Source: Entomohabitans teleogrylli
GTDB taxonomy: Bacteria; Pseudomonadota; Gammaproteobacteria; Enterobacterales; Enterobacteriaceae
Length of the DNA: 64,000 nt
NCBI RefSeq assembly: GCF_001484765.1
Contig: NZ_LLXO01000012.1
Location: 124,001-188,000 of the forward strand
Reading direction: 5' to 3'
The notes beneath the pieces are model-generated. The model was not told the DNA's origin, did not search any database, and was given only the letters and a program-made list of their open reading frames with translations. The translations under genes were made by a program, and so were the position numbers. Below, in pieces: positions 19,649 to 28,616 of the stretch (within the stretch, counting starts at the first letter, position 1; each line of letters opens with the position of its first letter).

Positions 19649-21163
19649 TTATGCCTGAACCTGGTACACCACATCAATCACTGAGCCATCGCGATAGCGC
19701 ACCACCGCGACAGGACGTCTGGTAAAAGCGATGGGGTCAGGTTCTCCGGTTAGCTCTTGCGCGCGCCGTTCCAGCTCTTCAATGGCTACCACCGGTAGAC
19801 CTGCACAGCTCAGGCGTTCCGCTAATTCAGGGCGGGCAGGGTTAACGGCGATACCCTGATCGGTGACCAGTACATCAACGCTGGTACCGGGTGTAATACA
19901 GGTAAGCACTTGCTTCACCAGGGTAGGGATCCGCCCGCGTACCAGCGGGGCGACAATCACTGCCATTTTGGCGCAGGCGGCGGTGTCGCAGTGGCCGCCG
20001 GAGGCGCCGCGCATCATCCCGTCGGAGCCGGTCAGTACGTTGACATTGAATTGGGTGTCAATCTCCAGTGCGCTGAGCACCACGATATCCAATTGATCCA
20101 CCGCTGCGCCTTTACTGCCGAAATTGGCGTACTGGTTGGCGCTTATCTCTAAATGCCCGGGGTTGCGCGCCAGGGACTGCGCTGCCTCACTGTCAAAGCT
20201 TTGTACATCAAGCAGCTTCTCAATTAACCCCTGTTCATGGAGTTTCACCATGGTGGAAGTAATACCACCCAGTGCGAAGCGAGCGCGGATGTTCTTACGC
20301 GTCATCTTGTCTTCCAGAAAGCGGGTTACCGCCAGCGAAGCGCCGCCGGTGCCGGTTTGCAGCGAAAAACCAGGGCGAAAGTAACCAGAATGTTCAATGA
20401 CGTCTGCGGCGTAACGGGCTATCAGTAATTCACGTGGGTTGGAGGTCATGCGGGTGGCGCCGGCGCCGATTTTCGCCGCGTCTCCCACTTGATCCACTTT
20501 CACCACCAGGTTGACCTGATCCTGGTGAATGCTGGCGGGTTTATGTGGAAAAGGTTCAATGGCTTCGGTGAGCATTACTACGCAGTGGGCGTAGGCTGCA
20601 TCGGTTTGAGCGTACCCTAAAGAACCGCAGCAGGCGCTGCCCTGATAGCCGTTCGCGTTGCCAAATTCATCGCATGCGGGAACCCCGAGAAACGCGACAT
20701 CAATTTTTAACTCGCCGGATTGAATTAAATGGACCCGGCCGCCGTGGGAATGGATTTGTACCGGTTCCGCCAGCGCGCCCAGAGAAATCGCTTCCGCCAG
20801 CGGCCCGCGCAGGCCAGAGGTATATATTTTTCTCACTACCCCGTCCTGAATATGCTTGATTAACGGGGAGTGGCAATCAGTGAGGGAACTGGAGGCCAGG
20901 GTGAGGTTTTTAAATCCCATATGCGCCAGGCGTTCCATCACCAGATTAACAGTTAAATCGCCGCCGCGAAAAGCATGATGGAAGCCAATAGTCATCCCAT
21001 CACGCAGGCCGCTGCGACGGATGGCCTCTTCGAGTGAAGCGCATAACTTGCGGTTACGCGGTTTACTCGCCAGCTCATTGGCTTTGGAAATCGGCACCCA
21101 GGCTTCGGCCAGCTCATTACACATACCTACACGATCGCTGCGTGAAATTGTTTGATTACTCAT
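19649..21163 (-). CDS. citF: citrate lyase alpha subunit (acetyl-ACP:citrate ACP-transferase)
   Basis: The 504-residue alpha subunit exchanges the acetyl group on CitD for citrate, giving citryl-ACP. It carries typical CoA-transferase-like segments such as GFHHAFRGGDLTVN, FLGVPACDEFGNANG and GASGGHCDTAACAKM. It lies nine bases after citE in the same operon. Length is as in other enteric citrate lyases (about 505-510). Confidence 0.96.
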   Translation of the reverse strand: MSNQTISRSDRVGMCNELAEAWVPISKANELASKPRNRKLCASLEEAIRRSGLRDGMTIGFHHAFRGGDLTVNLVMERLAHMGFKNLTLASSSLTDCHSPLIKHIQDGVVRKIYTSGLRGPLAEAISLGALAEPVQIHSHGGRVHLIQSGELKIDVAFLGVPACDEFGNANGYQGSACCGSLGYAQTDAAYAHCVVMLTEAIEPFPHKPASIHQDQVNLVVKVDQVGDAAKIGAGATRMTSNPRELLIARYAADVIEHSGYFRPGFSLQTGTGGASLAVTRFLEDKMTRKNIRARFALGGITSTMVKLHEQGLIEKLLDVQSFDSEAAQSLARNPGHLEISANQYANFGSKGAAVDQLDIVVLSALEIDTQFNVNVLTGSDGMMRGASGGHCDTAACAKMAVIVAPLVRGRIPTLVKQVLTCITPGTSVDVLVTDQGIAVNPARPELAERLSCAGLPVVAIEELERRAQELTGEPDPIAFTRRPVAVVRYRDGSVIDVVYQVQA

Positions 21164-21172
21164 ACTTTTCCC

Positions 21173-22057
21173 TCACTCATTACGCATGCCGGACAACTGC
21201 GCACGCTGCAGTACCCACTGCGCACGGGCAATGATTGGGCTATCAACCATCTTGCCGTCTAATGACACCACTCCTGAGCCGGCACGCTCTGCGGCTTCTG
21301 CCGCTTCAATCACCCGACGGGCAAATTCGCACTGGCTGTGGGTTGGCGCAAAGATGTTATGTAACAGTTCAATCTGGCGGGGATTAATCAGCGATTTACC
21401 GTCAAAGCCCAGTTGTTTAATCAACTGCGCTTCGCGGATGAATCCCTCTTCGTTACTGGCGTCGCTGTAGACGGTATCGAACGCGGCGATACCAGCGGAA
21501 CGCGCCGCCTGCAAAATGGCGCAGCGGGCGAACAACAGTTCAGTGCCTTCCGGGGAGCGTTCGGTACGCAGGTCACGTACATAATCTTCTGCACCCAGCG
21601 CGATGCCGATCAGACGTGGCGAAGCGTGGGCAATGGCGTTGGCCTGGGTGATGCCATGCGCTGATTCAATAGCCGCCAGTAAACCGGTGGAGCCAGGTTC
21701 ACGCCCGCAGGCCTGTTCAATGCGGGTGATTTCCCGTTCTATATCTACAACGTCCTGTGCGCAGTCGGTTTTCGGCATACGCACTACGTCGGCGCCTGCC
21801 CGTACTACCGCTTCAAGATCCTGTAAGCCGAAGCTGGAATCCAGTGGGTTGACGCGTACCACGGTTTCCTGCGTCCGGTAGCGGGGGTGTTGCAAAGCGT
21901 GAAACACCAGCATGCGCGCTGCATCTTTTTCACGCAGAGCGACGGAATCTTCGAGATCGAACATAATGGCGTCTGCGTGGTAGATGAAAGCGTTGCTAAT
22001 CATCGCGGCGTTCGCTCCCGGAACAAACAGCATGCTACGACGGACTTTGTCACTCAT
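21173..22057 (-). CDS. citE: citrate lyase beta subunit (citryl-ACP lyase)
   Basis: A 294-residue HpcH/HpaI-type lyase that splits citryl-ACP into acetyl-ACP and oxaloacetate. The N-terminal [15 protein letters not shown], the metal-site [16 protein letters not shown] and [14 protein letters not shown] are all family blocks. I chose ATG 22057, which overlaps the citD stop codon as ATGA, giving the usual MSDKVRRS start; an in-frame ATG at 22072 would add five residues. Confidence 0.96.
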   Translation of the reverse strand: MSDKVRRSMLFVPGANAAMISNAFIYHADAIMFDLEDSVALREKDAARMLVFHALQHPRYRTQETVVRVNPLDSSFGLQDLEAVVRAGADVVRMPKTDCAQDVVDIEREITRIEQACGREPGSTGLLAAIESAHGITQANAIAHASPRLIGIALGAEDYVRDLRTERSPEGTELLFARCAILQAARSAGIAAFDTVYSDASNEEGFIREAQLIKQLGFDGKSLINPRQIELLHNIFAPTHSQCEFARRVIEAAEAAERAGSGVVSLDGKMVDSPIIARAQWVLQRAQLSGMRNE

Positions 22058-22347
22058 TGCAGTTTCTCCCATTCCGCTAATTCACCGCTGGCGCGCATCA
22101 ATGCGGTTTGCAGACGCGCGCGCAGTATGCAATCCAGCGCGCCTTTGTCGTCTACCATGATCTGAACGCCGCTGACGTCCAGTGAATGGAGTACCTCCGT
22201 GACCGTCTGGCGGATCGCATTACCGAATTGCTTGATTACCAGACTGTTGATCACCACATCGATATAGTCGTGGTTCAGCGGCGCGACGCGGATCATCACG
22301 TCGCTGGACTCCAGCGTGCCGGCTACGGCTTCACGTATGATTTTCAT
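22054..22347 (-). CDS. citD: citrate lyase acyl carrier protein (gamma subunit)
   Basis: A 97-residue acyl carrier that holds the phosphoribosyl-dephospho-CoA arm on Ser14, in [12 protein letters not shown]. The C-terminal [14 protein letters not shown] block is diagnostic. It overlaps citC by four bases at its start and citE by four bases at its end, so the three are translationally coupled. Confidence 0.96.
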   Translation of the reverse strand: MKIIREAVAGTLESSDVMIRVAPLNHDYIDVVINSLVIKQFGNAIRQTVTEVLHSLDVSGVQIMVDDKGALDCILRARLQTALMRASGELAEWEKLQ

Positions 22348-23417
22348 GATTCTCCCGATAAAACAGGTCTGGACGTGGCGTGCCGCGACGTCCGTAGAGC
22401 CTGAAGTTGTTGTAATCGTTGCAGACTGCCTGGTGGCACCAGTTCGGCAATCGCCGCCATATCGTGCCGGGCCAGTAACTTGCGTACCCGGGAAGCGGAA
22501 ATCGGCTCTCCGCCGCAGGTTTTGCGTGAAATTTCCACGACCTCAACCGGTGGGAAACGTAATTCCGGCGTTTGCAGCCAGTGGTACATATCCCGGTTAT
22601 AGCGAGCCGTGAGCTGGCAGAACGGCTCTTCGCCGACAAAACGGTGAGTGATACCCAGTGCCGGGGCGATATAATGGCGGAAGATCTTAAGATCGATTTC
22701 GGTATGGCAGTGATTGATAATGCTTTGATCTTTAATGAAATAGCAGGGGAATGTAGCGCGCGAAATCAGATATTCCGAACCTGCATGTAGCGTTAAATTG
22801 GTGATATGTTGAGTACCGGCTTGCGCCATAGCCAGGCGATCTTCGTAGCTGAATGCGGAAGCATCTTCACGCACCAGCATCAGGTGCAACCAGTCGCAGC
22901 GTGCTGCGGCCTGTTCGACCAGATATTGATGGCCCAGGGTGAAAGGGTTGGCGTTCATTACGATGCAGCCGATGGTGTTACCCGGTCGGCGTAGCGATTC
23001 CAGTTGCTGTACGTAGCGGTTTAACCGGCAACAACTGTTTTCCATCAGAACGACTGTACCCGGCACGTCGACAATCGGGAAGAACCCACAGTCGCGGAAT
23101 AAAGTCTCATTGCTGGTTTTGGTGTACAAAAACAGATGGCTGTGGCCGCGTTCATAGGCGAGATGGACTAATTCGGTAGCCAGTTTAAGCGCAATGCCAG
23201 CTCCACGCAGCTCGGGACTTATTGCCACGCACTTAATGATATTTCCGGCAATACCGCCGCACGCCACCATCCTTTCGTCATACCAGACCGTGATGAAGAC
23301 ATCGATCGAAATATCAATGCCCAGATCGCTGGCTTTCAGAAAATTGCGGATAGCGGTGAACTCTTTATGTTCACCGCGACCTACGTGGCGGAATTGATAC
23401 TTATTACTGTTAAACAT
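22344..23417 (-). CDS. citC: [citrate (pro-3S)-lyase] ligase
   Basis: A 357-residue enzyme that acetylates the prosthetic group of citrate lyase with acetate and ATP, switching the lyase on. An N-terminal GNAT-like acetyltransferase domain (about residues 10-130) precedes a nucleotidyltransferase domain with [17 protein letters not shown], containing the T/HxGH-type motif. It is 67 bases after the transporter gene and overlaps citD. Confidence 0.95.
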   Translation of the reverse strand: MFNSNKYQFRHVGRGEHKEFTAIRNFLKASDLGIDISIDVFITVWYDERMVACGGIAGNIIKCVAISPELRGAGIALKLATELVHLAYERGHSHLFLYTKTSNETLFRDCGFFPIVDVPGTVVLMENSCCRLNRYVQQLESLRRPGNTIGCIVMNANPFTLGHQYLVEQAAARCDWLHLMLVREDASAFSYEDRLAMAQAGTQHITNLTLHAGSEYLISRATFPCYFIKDQSIINHCHTEIDLKIFRHYIAPALGITHRFVGEEPFCQLTARYNRDMYHWLQTPELRFPPVEVVEISRKTCGGEPISASRVRKLLARHDMAAIAELVPPGSLQRLQQLQALRTSRHATSRPVLSGES

Positions 23418-23484
23418 AAAACGTTTCCGGGAACAGAAATGATGTGGCGCGCAGAGCGACTATTTACTGCGTCGCCGGTTTTCA

Positions 23485-24918
23485 TCACAAAAGATTGAGC
23501 GACATCAGGAACTCCCACCACCAGACGCCGAGCGTCATTTGCAGCGCAAAAGTGAGCAGCGTGATCACTAACCCGATAATCCACCAGGATTTGATATCGT
23601 TGTAACCTACGCCGAAAATCACCGGTCCCGCGGCCCCACCGTAGTGCGTGACACAACCGCCATAAGAGTTGGAGAACAGGAGCGCCAGAGCTGTCAGCAT
23701 GACAGGTGCGCCGGAAGCGTTAGCCAGCAAGGCAAATACCGGTACCATGGCGACGATATAGGCACTGCCGGAAGCAAAGAAATAGCGCACAATGATGCTC
23801 AGGAAAATGATCACGATAAAGGCGATATCACCGTGATTGCCGAAAGAGATGTTTTGTTCCAGTACCTGCGCCAGCCACTTAAAGAAACCGGTTTTTGACA
23901 ATAGCGAACTGAGACTGATGATGCCGCCGTACCAGACCAGCGTGTTCCAGCCGCCTCTGTTTTTGAGTACATCATCCCAACTAACAATGCCCAGCAGGAT
24001 CATCAGACCCATTACGCATACGGCAATTGCCGACGCATCAAGCTTCAGAAAGTCACAACTGATCCAACCCAGCAGCGCCAGCACAAACAGAGCGGTGAGC
24101 AGCTTTTCCCGGCGCGACATGGGGCCGAGTTGCCGTAATCCTTCAGCGGCTATCGCTTTGTTATCTACCTTTTTCAACTCGGGCGGATTCATCTTGTAGA
24201 TGATGTAGGGGATTAACAGCAGCATGATAAGACCCGGCAAACTGGCTGCCAGCGCCCAGCCGACCCAGGTGACGTGTACCTGCATCAGGTCTTCAATCAT
24301 TTTCAATGCCAGGATATTCCCGGCCATTGCAGTGAAGAACATATAGCTGGTGGTTTTCGTCACCATGTAGACACACAGCATTAAATAGCGCCCAACTTTG
24401 CGCGGGGAGCTTTCTGGCTCGGAACCTAATGCAAGAGAAATACTGTTAATGATCGGCAGAACAATACCGCCGGCGCGCGCGGTGTTAGATGGTGTAGCCG
24501 GAGATAAGACAAGGTCAAGAAAAGCGGTAACATACCCTAAGCCCAGGGTAGTACCGCCGATTTTGCCGATCAGAATATAGGCGATACGTTTGCCCAGCCC
24601 GGTTAAAACAAAGGCGGCACTGATAGTGAAGGCAGAGAATACCAGCCAGGTGGTGCTGGAGGCATAACCACTCAACACCGCCGACATTTTTAATAAGCCA
24701 TCGCCCATCACGCTCACCACCACCATTGAGGCTGCCACTGCCAGCAGTAAGAGCACAGGTTCAGGAAAGGGTTTAGTCACCAGCCCGACAATAGCAGCAA
24801 GGTAAATACCGGCTAATACCCAGGATAGAGAGGAGAGCCCTTCCGGGCTGGGAAATATCAGAGTCAAGAGCGGAATCAGAAACAGAATACAGAGATTCCG
24901 TAATTTAGAATGGTTCAT
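23485..24918 (-). CDS. DASS-family di/tricarboxylate transporter
   Basis: A 477-residue inner-membrane carrier with about 12-14 hydrophobic segments, related to E. coli CitT, TtdT and YbhI. Family motifs include STTWLVFSAFTISAAFV, SPATPSNTARAGGIVLPI and the C-terminal GGCVTHYGGAAGPVIFG. CitT-type proteins exchange citrate for succinate. The neighbours suggest a tricarboxylate substrate, possibly with succinate export, but the exact substrate cannot be read from sequence. The start ATG 24918 follows AAGGATAACGTC; a longer frame to 24990 is rejected. CitT is not assigned because the sequence is clearly divergent from it. Confidence 0.88.
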   Translation of the reverse strand: MNHSKLRNLCILFLIPLLTLIFPSPEGLSSLSWVLAGIYLAAIVGLVTKPFPEPVLLLLAVAASMVVVSVMGDGLLKMSAVLSGYASSTTWLVFSAFTISAAFVLTGLGKRIAYILIGKIGGTTLGLGYVTAFLDLVLSPATPSNTARAGGIVLPIINSISLALGSEPESSPRKVGRYLMLCVYMVTKTTSYMFFTAMAGNILALKMIEDLMQVHVTWVGWALAASLPGLIMLLLIPYIIYKMNPPELKKVDNKAIAAEGLRQLGPMSRREKLLTALFVLALLGWISCDFLKLDASAIAVCVMGLMILLGIVSWDDVLKNRGGWNTLVWYGGIISLSSLLSKTGFFKWLAQVLEQNISFGNHGDIAFIVIIFLSIIVRYFFASGSAYIVAMVPVFALLANASGAPVMLTALALLFSNSYGGCVTHYGGAAGPVIFGVGYNDIKSWWIIGLVITLLTFALQMTLGVWWWEFLMSLNLL

Positions 24919-25002
24919 GACGTTATCCTTAAAATAAAGCACACATGCAAAATTCGAAATCTTTACGACTTGTTGGCGGCTCCATGCCAAAACAGAACAA
25001 CG

Positions 25003-25539
25003 TCAAATTGGTTGATTATTCAGCCGGTGTTGCGCGATACGTCCGGCAATCTCACTGAGTAATGCGTCAATGGGGTGATGTTTTCCACGTGCGCAAACGT
25101 GCCCTGGCTGTGAGCACAGCAAACAGCGACGAACAGGAAAACCTGATTGCGTACGACTTAGTGCCTCACCCTGCTGATTGAATACGTCAAAATCCCACAA
25201 ACGCCCTAAGAAATGCGTTTCTTCCAATTCAACGGTTACTTTTTTTACTAATTCAGCCGGTGCGTCTATGACATACAACGCTTCCGGTCCGCCGGGTGAT
25301 AATTGCTTTTGTTTTTCATCTAGGTGCCAGCCTGCATGACCAATCCGTTTTTCGAAAACACTGGTCGCAATTAAAAATAGATAGCGATAATCGGCGCTGT
25401 CTTTTTTCTCCCCGGGAATAACCAAGGTTAATGAAACGACGGTGTTACGCCATTTATTTAATAAATGCTTTTGATGTAATACGCGCTGCTCCCGACTTTC
25501 CAGTAATGCAGCCAGCGCGATGCTGTTATTTGTGTTCAT
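25003..25539 (-). CDS. citX: apo-citrate lyase phosphoribosyl-dephospho-CoA transferase
   Basis: A 178-residue nucleotidyltransferase that loads the CitG product on CitD. The core GRLWDFDVFNQQGEALSR and the C-terminal Cys/His cluster (RRCLLCSQPGHVCARGKHH) are characteristic. It lies fifteen bases after the PrpF-family gene and 84 bases before the transporter gene. Its position at the start of the operon differs from the E. coli order citCDEFXGT. Confidence 0.93.
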   Translation of the reverse strand: MNTNNSIALAALLESREQRVLHQKHLLNKWRNTVVSLTLVIPGEKKDSADYRYLFLIATSVFEKRIGHAGWHLDEKQKQLSPGGPEALYVIDAPAELVKKVTVELEETHFLGRLWDFDVFNQQGEALSRTQSGFPVRRCLLCSQPGHVCARGKHHPIDALLSEIAGRIAQHRLNNQPI

Positions 25540-25554
25540 AACAAGAGCATTGAA

Positions 25555-26625
25555 TCACTCGGGACAATAATCGGGTAAATAAACTTCACCGGTTAATATT
25601 TTCCGTGCCGTACGCACTACCGATGCTCGAATATTTTCCGGCCGGTCCCCTGGTTGATCGAGGTTGACCTGAATTTGGCCGCTGGGGTGCTCCACGAAAA
25701 TCTGTTCACGCCAGCCACCGCCCACCAGTTTTTGTGCTACGGTACCCGGTAATACGCAGGCAGTAGCCAGGCCGATAGCACCGGTGATGGCCAGGGCTTT
25801 GTGGCAGCTATGAGGCATAAAGTAACGTACGCTTAACGTCCCGCCATGCAGCGCGGGAGAGAGTAATACCGGTTTCGGGATGACTTTATCGCTGACATCG
25901 CCCAGGCCCATGGCTTTGCCCGCCAGGCGACGGATGGTTTCCAGTCTCTGAAGCCATTGCGGGTCGGCATCCAGGCACTTTGGTGTCTCCTGGCCGCTAC
26001 GGCCAAGGTCTTCAGCGCGGATCATTACCATTGGCATCGCCATGTCCAGACAGGTGACCTCTACGCCGTCGAAAGTATCCGTCAGGTTGCCGGTTGGCAG
26101 TAGTTTGCCCGTTTTAGCGCCGGCGGCATTCAGGAAAGTCAGCCCTATTGGCGCCGCCCGGCCTGGCACGCCGTCAATGGCAGTATCTCCCTCATAGGTC
26201 ACGTGGCCGCCGGGGGTTTGTACATCAGCGTCTACAAAAGTATTGGTATTAACGTTACGGATACGTACCCGGGTCACCGGGTCCTGTACCCTGACCAGCC
26301 CATGCTCAATCGCAAAGGGACCCACAGCGCACAGCATATTGCCGCAGTTGGGTGTGGTATCGACGTGGCGTTGTTGTACCGAAACCTGAGCAAATAGATA
26401 ATCAATATCTGCATCCGGGTGTTTGGATGGTCCAACAATAGCCACTTTACTGGTCTGTGGTGAACCTCCGCCAATACCATCAATTTCTAATTCATGGCCA
26501 GAACCCATAATTGACGTCAATATTTCATCGCGCGCTTTCTGGTCCAGAGGTAAATGGTTTAATAACAGTAATACCCCTTTGGATGTACCCCCGCGCATTA
26601 GCACGCAGGGAATTCTGTGCATCAT
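25555..26625 (-). CDS. PrpF-family isomerase/tautomerase, possible aconitate isomerase
   Basis: A 356-residue member of the PrpF family (diaminopimelate-epimerase fold), which includes 2-methylaconitate cis-trans isomerase PrpF, 4-oxalomesaconate tautomerase GalD and E. coli YbhH. Key family segments are present: LMRGGTSKG near the N terminus with its conserved Ser/Lys, DGIGGGSPQTSKVAI, the Cys-containing TPNCGNMLCAVGPFA, and PHSCHKAL. It is the first gene of the operon. In a cluster with aconitase and citrate lyase, trans-to-cis-aconitate isomerisation is a logical role; a GalD-like tautomerase role remains possible. The start is ATG 26625 or 26622; neither has a strong ribosome site. Confidence 0.85.
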   Translation of the reverse strand: MMHRIPCVLMRGGTSKGVLLLLNHLPLDQKARDEILTSIMGSGHELEIDGIGGGSPQTSKVAIVGPSKHPDADIDYLFAQVSVQQRHVDTTPNCGNMLCAVGPFAIEHGLVRVQDPVTRVRIRNVNTNTFVDADVQTPGGHVTYEGDTAIDGVPGRAAPIGLTFLNAAGAKTGKLLPTGNLTDTFDGVEVTCLDMAMPMVMIRAEDLGRSGQETPKCLDADPQWLQRLETIRRLAGKAMGLGDVSDKVIPKPVLLSPALHGGTLSVRYFMPHSCHKALAITGAIGLATACVLPGTVAQKLVGGGWREQIFVEHPSGQIQVNLDQPGDRPENIRASVVRTARKILTGEVYLPDYCPE

Positions 26626-26710
26626 AATTATGCCCGCCAGACGATATCTAATAAGTAGGGAGAATAATTACACAACGGGAAAAAACATCTAATAAAAATA
26701 ATGTTCCGGT

Positions 26711-26730
26711 TTATGCATGCTATGCATTAA
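26711..26730. promoter_or_regulatory. candidate LysR operator in the divergent promoter region
   Basis: The 161-base gap between the isomerase and LysR genes contains ATGCAT-gct-ATGCAT (within 26711-26730), an inverted-repeat-like element 57 bases before the LysR start. LysR proteins usually bind such dyads between divergent genes. No footprint or motif match backs this beyond position and symmetry. Confidence 0.4.
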
Positions 26731-26786
26731 TCTGGGAAGATGGTCACAATGATTTTATTTCTCAGTAACATTAAAGGGCATGGAAA

Positions 26787-27713
26787 ATGCGTTATGAATT
26801 ACAAGGGATAGTGGCTTTTGTCATTGTTTCTGAATTAAAGTGTTTCACAAAGGCAGCGGAAAAGTTAAATATTAGCCAGCCAGCATTAACCCGGCGAATA
26901 AAAACCCTGGAAGAAAATTTTGGCATAGTGCTTTTTGAACGTTCGACACGTACTGTTAACCTCACGCCAGCCGGGGTGAAATTTCTTCCTGATGCTCAGA
27001 ATCTCATCGCTACCTATGAGCAATCAATAATGAATGTACGCGGGCTATCGGGCCAGCAAAACGATCTTGTTACACTTTCCTGTATTCCTACCGCTGCCTT
27101 TTATTTTTTGCCGGAAGTTATCAGTCGATTCAATGTTAGCTATCCGAATGTCAGGATCAAAATTCGTGAGCAAAGTGCAAGTGATTGCATGGAAAGCGTT
27201 TTGAATGGCGATGTAGATTTTGGCATTAATATGAACAACCTCACAAACCCTAATGTAGAGTTTACGCCGCTAGTGAACGAACCCTTCGTTTTAGCTTGCC
27301 GCAGCGATCATGTGCTGGCGAAACAGTCTTTAGTCAGCTGGAACGATCTCTCCAGCCATAAATTGATTGGCGTCCGGCGTTCGAGTGGGAATCGTTTATT
27401 AATCGAGAATACCCTGGCTGAGTGCGGTGTCGTGCCACAGTGGTTTTATGAGGTACGGCATCTTTCCACGTCGTTGGGACTGGTGGCGGCTGGGTTGGGT
27501 ATTGCTGCGCTTCCCAGTCTGGCGCTGCCTAAAGACGCACATCCGACTCTGATATCACGGCCTCTGGTTGAGCCGGTGATACGCCGAACGCTGGGGTTGA
27601 TTAAACGGCGTGATACTTTCCTGCCGCTGGCTGCGACGCGTTTTGTTGATTTACTGTTGGCGCTGTGGGTTGATCAAAAACAATCTCCCTGGACAATCAG
27701 ATTTCATTTATAA
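26787..27713 (+). CDS. LysR-family transcriptional regulator of the cit/acn operon
   Basis: A 308-residue LysR regulator. The N-terminal helix-turn-helix is typical (FTKAAEKLNISQPALTRRI, then FERSTRTVNLTPAG), followed by a co-inducer-binding domain from about residue 90. It is transcribed divergently from the isomerase-led operon, so it probably senses the imported acid or a product and activates that operon. The arrangement of LysR, PrpF-family protein and DASS transporter parallels E. coli ybhD-ybhH-ybhI. No CitAB two-component genes are present, unlike classical citrate fermentation clusters. Confidence 0.9.
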   Translation: MRYELQGIVAFVIVSELKCFTKAAEKLNISQPALTRRIKTLEENFGIVLFERSTRTVNLTPAGVKFLPDAQNLIATYEQSIMNVRGLSGQQNDLVTLSCIPTAAFYFLPEVISRFNVSYPNVRIKIREQSASDCMESVLNGDVDFGINMNNLTNPNVEFTPLVNEPFVLACRSDHVLAKQSLVSWNDLSSHKLIGVRRSSGNRLLIENTLAECGVVPQWFYEVRHLSTSLGLVAAGLGIAALPSLALPKDAHPTLISRPLVEPVIRRTLGLIKRRDTFLPLAATRFVDLLLALWVDQKQSPWTIRFHL

Positions 27714-28054
27714 CGTTATGGCTCTGGCCATTACGGGTAGCTCGTGAGTTACGCTCTGTAGAAGACCAAAACTGTGCCGGATGAGTGGCAGGTAAGTAAA
27801 GAGTTAACGATATTGATGTAATAATAATCAACCTGGTTTAAGAATGAAGATATTGGGTTGGTGAGAGAGTATTCCGTTGAAGAAACGTCAACGGAAGGAA
27901 GCAGAAAACCTCTTGACACCCGGAGGGTGGTTAGTCCAGAATACGGCTCCACATTACGGGTGAGTACTGGAAAATTCTTTTTAAATTGAAGGAGTTGGGA
28001 CAGTAGTTAGTGGATTAGCTTTCCATTCCGTAAGTTGGAAGGTTTGGTGTTCAG
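27714..28054. other. right part of the island, no gene recognised
   Basis: A 341-base stretch between the LysR gene and tRNA copy 2. The minus-strand frame 27749-27952 has no ribosome site or family features and is not called. A TTGACA at 27913-27918 could be a -35 element, but no good -10 lies at normal spacing. How the three downstream tRNAs are transcribed is therefore not obvious; read-through from the LysR gene is possible. Confidence 0.35.
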
Positions 28055-28130
<76 letters not shown>

Positions 28131-28164
28131 GAATTTAAAAAGCCGTATGGTCAGCACGCCCTAA

Positions 28165-28240
<76 letters not shown>

Positions 28241-28274
28241 GAATTTGAAAGGCCGTATGGCCAGTATACCCTAA

Positions 28275-28350
<76 letters not shown>

Positions 28351-28368
28351 GACATTCTTCATCTTCAG

Positions 28369-28605
28369 TTATCAACAGCGTTAACATTGTAATGATCGCT
28401 TCTGGTGCTAACCTGTCATATTTTTTTGAACAGAGTTATCCACAGGCCGGAAGAAATTTCGCGGTTAATTAATATGCGATGAATAATTACAGTATTTTTT
28501 TAATTCTTTGTTTTTTAAAGCATTAATTTCATTTCAAAATGTTAGTCTGATCACTTGACGAATTTTTGCTCTTTGATACACAAACCTTTTTTATTTTTAT
28601 TCACA
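28369..28605. promoter_or_regulatory. DnaA-box cluster at the position of datA
   Basis: The 266-base AT-rich gap between tRNA copy 4 and queG contains two perfect DnaA boxes, TTATCCACA (28436-28444) and TTATTCACA (28597-28605). Two more have one mismatch: TTATCAACA (28369-28377) and TGATACACA (28574-28582). In E. coli the DnaA-titration locus datA lies in this place, next to the glyVXY genes. There it binds many DnaA molecules and promotes DnaA-ATP hydrolysis with IHF. I could not identify a good IHF site, and the fifth E. coli box was not found. Confidence 0.75.
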
Positions 28606-28616
28606 GCCGGCAAGCA

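Noticed and set aside
27749-27952. Minus-strand frame of 67 codons right of the LysR gene
   Set aside because: No ribosome site or recognisable domain; nearby near-repeats (CATTACGGGT twice) are too short to mean much.
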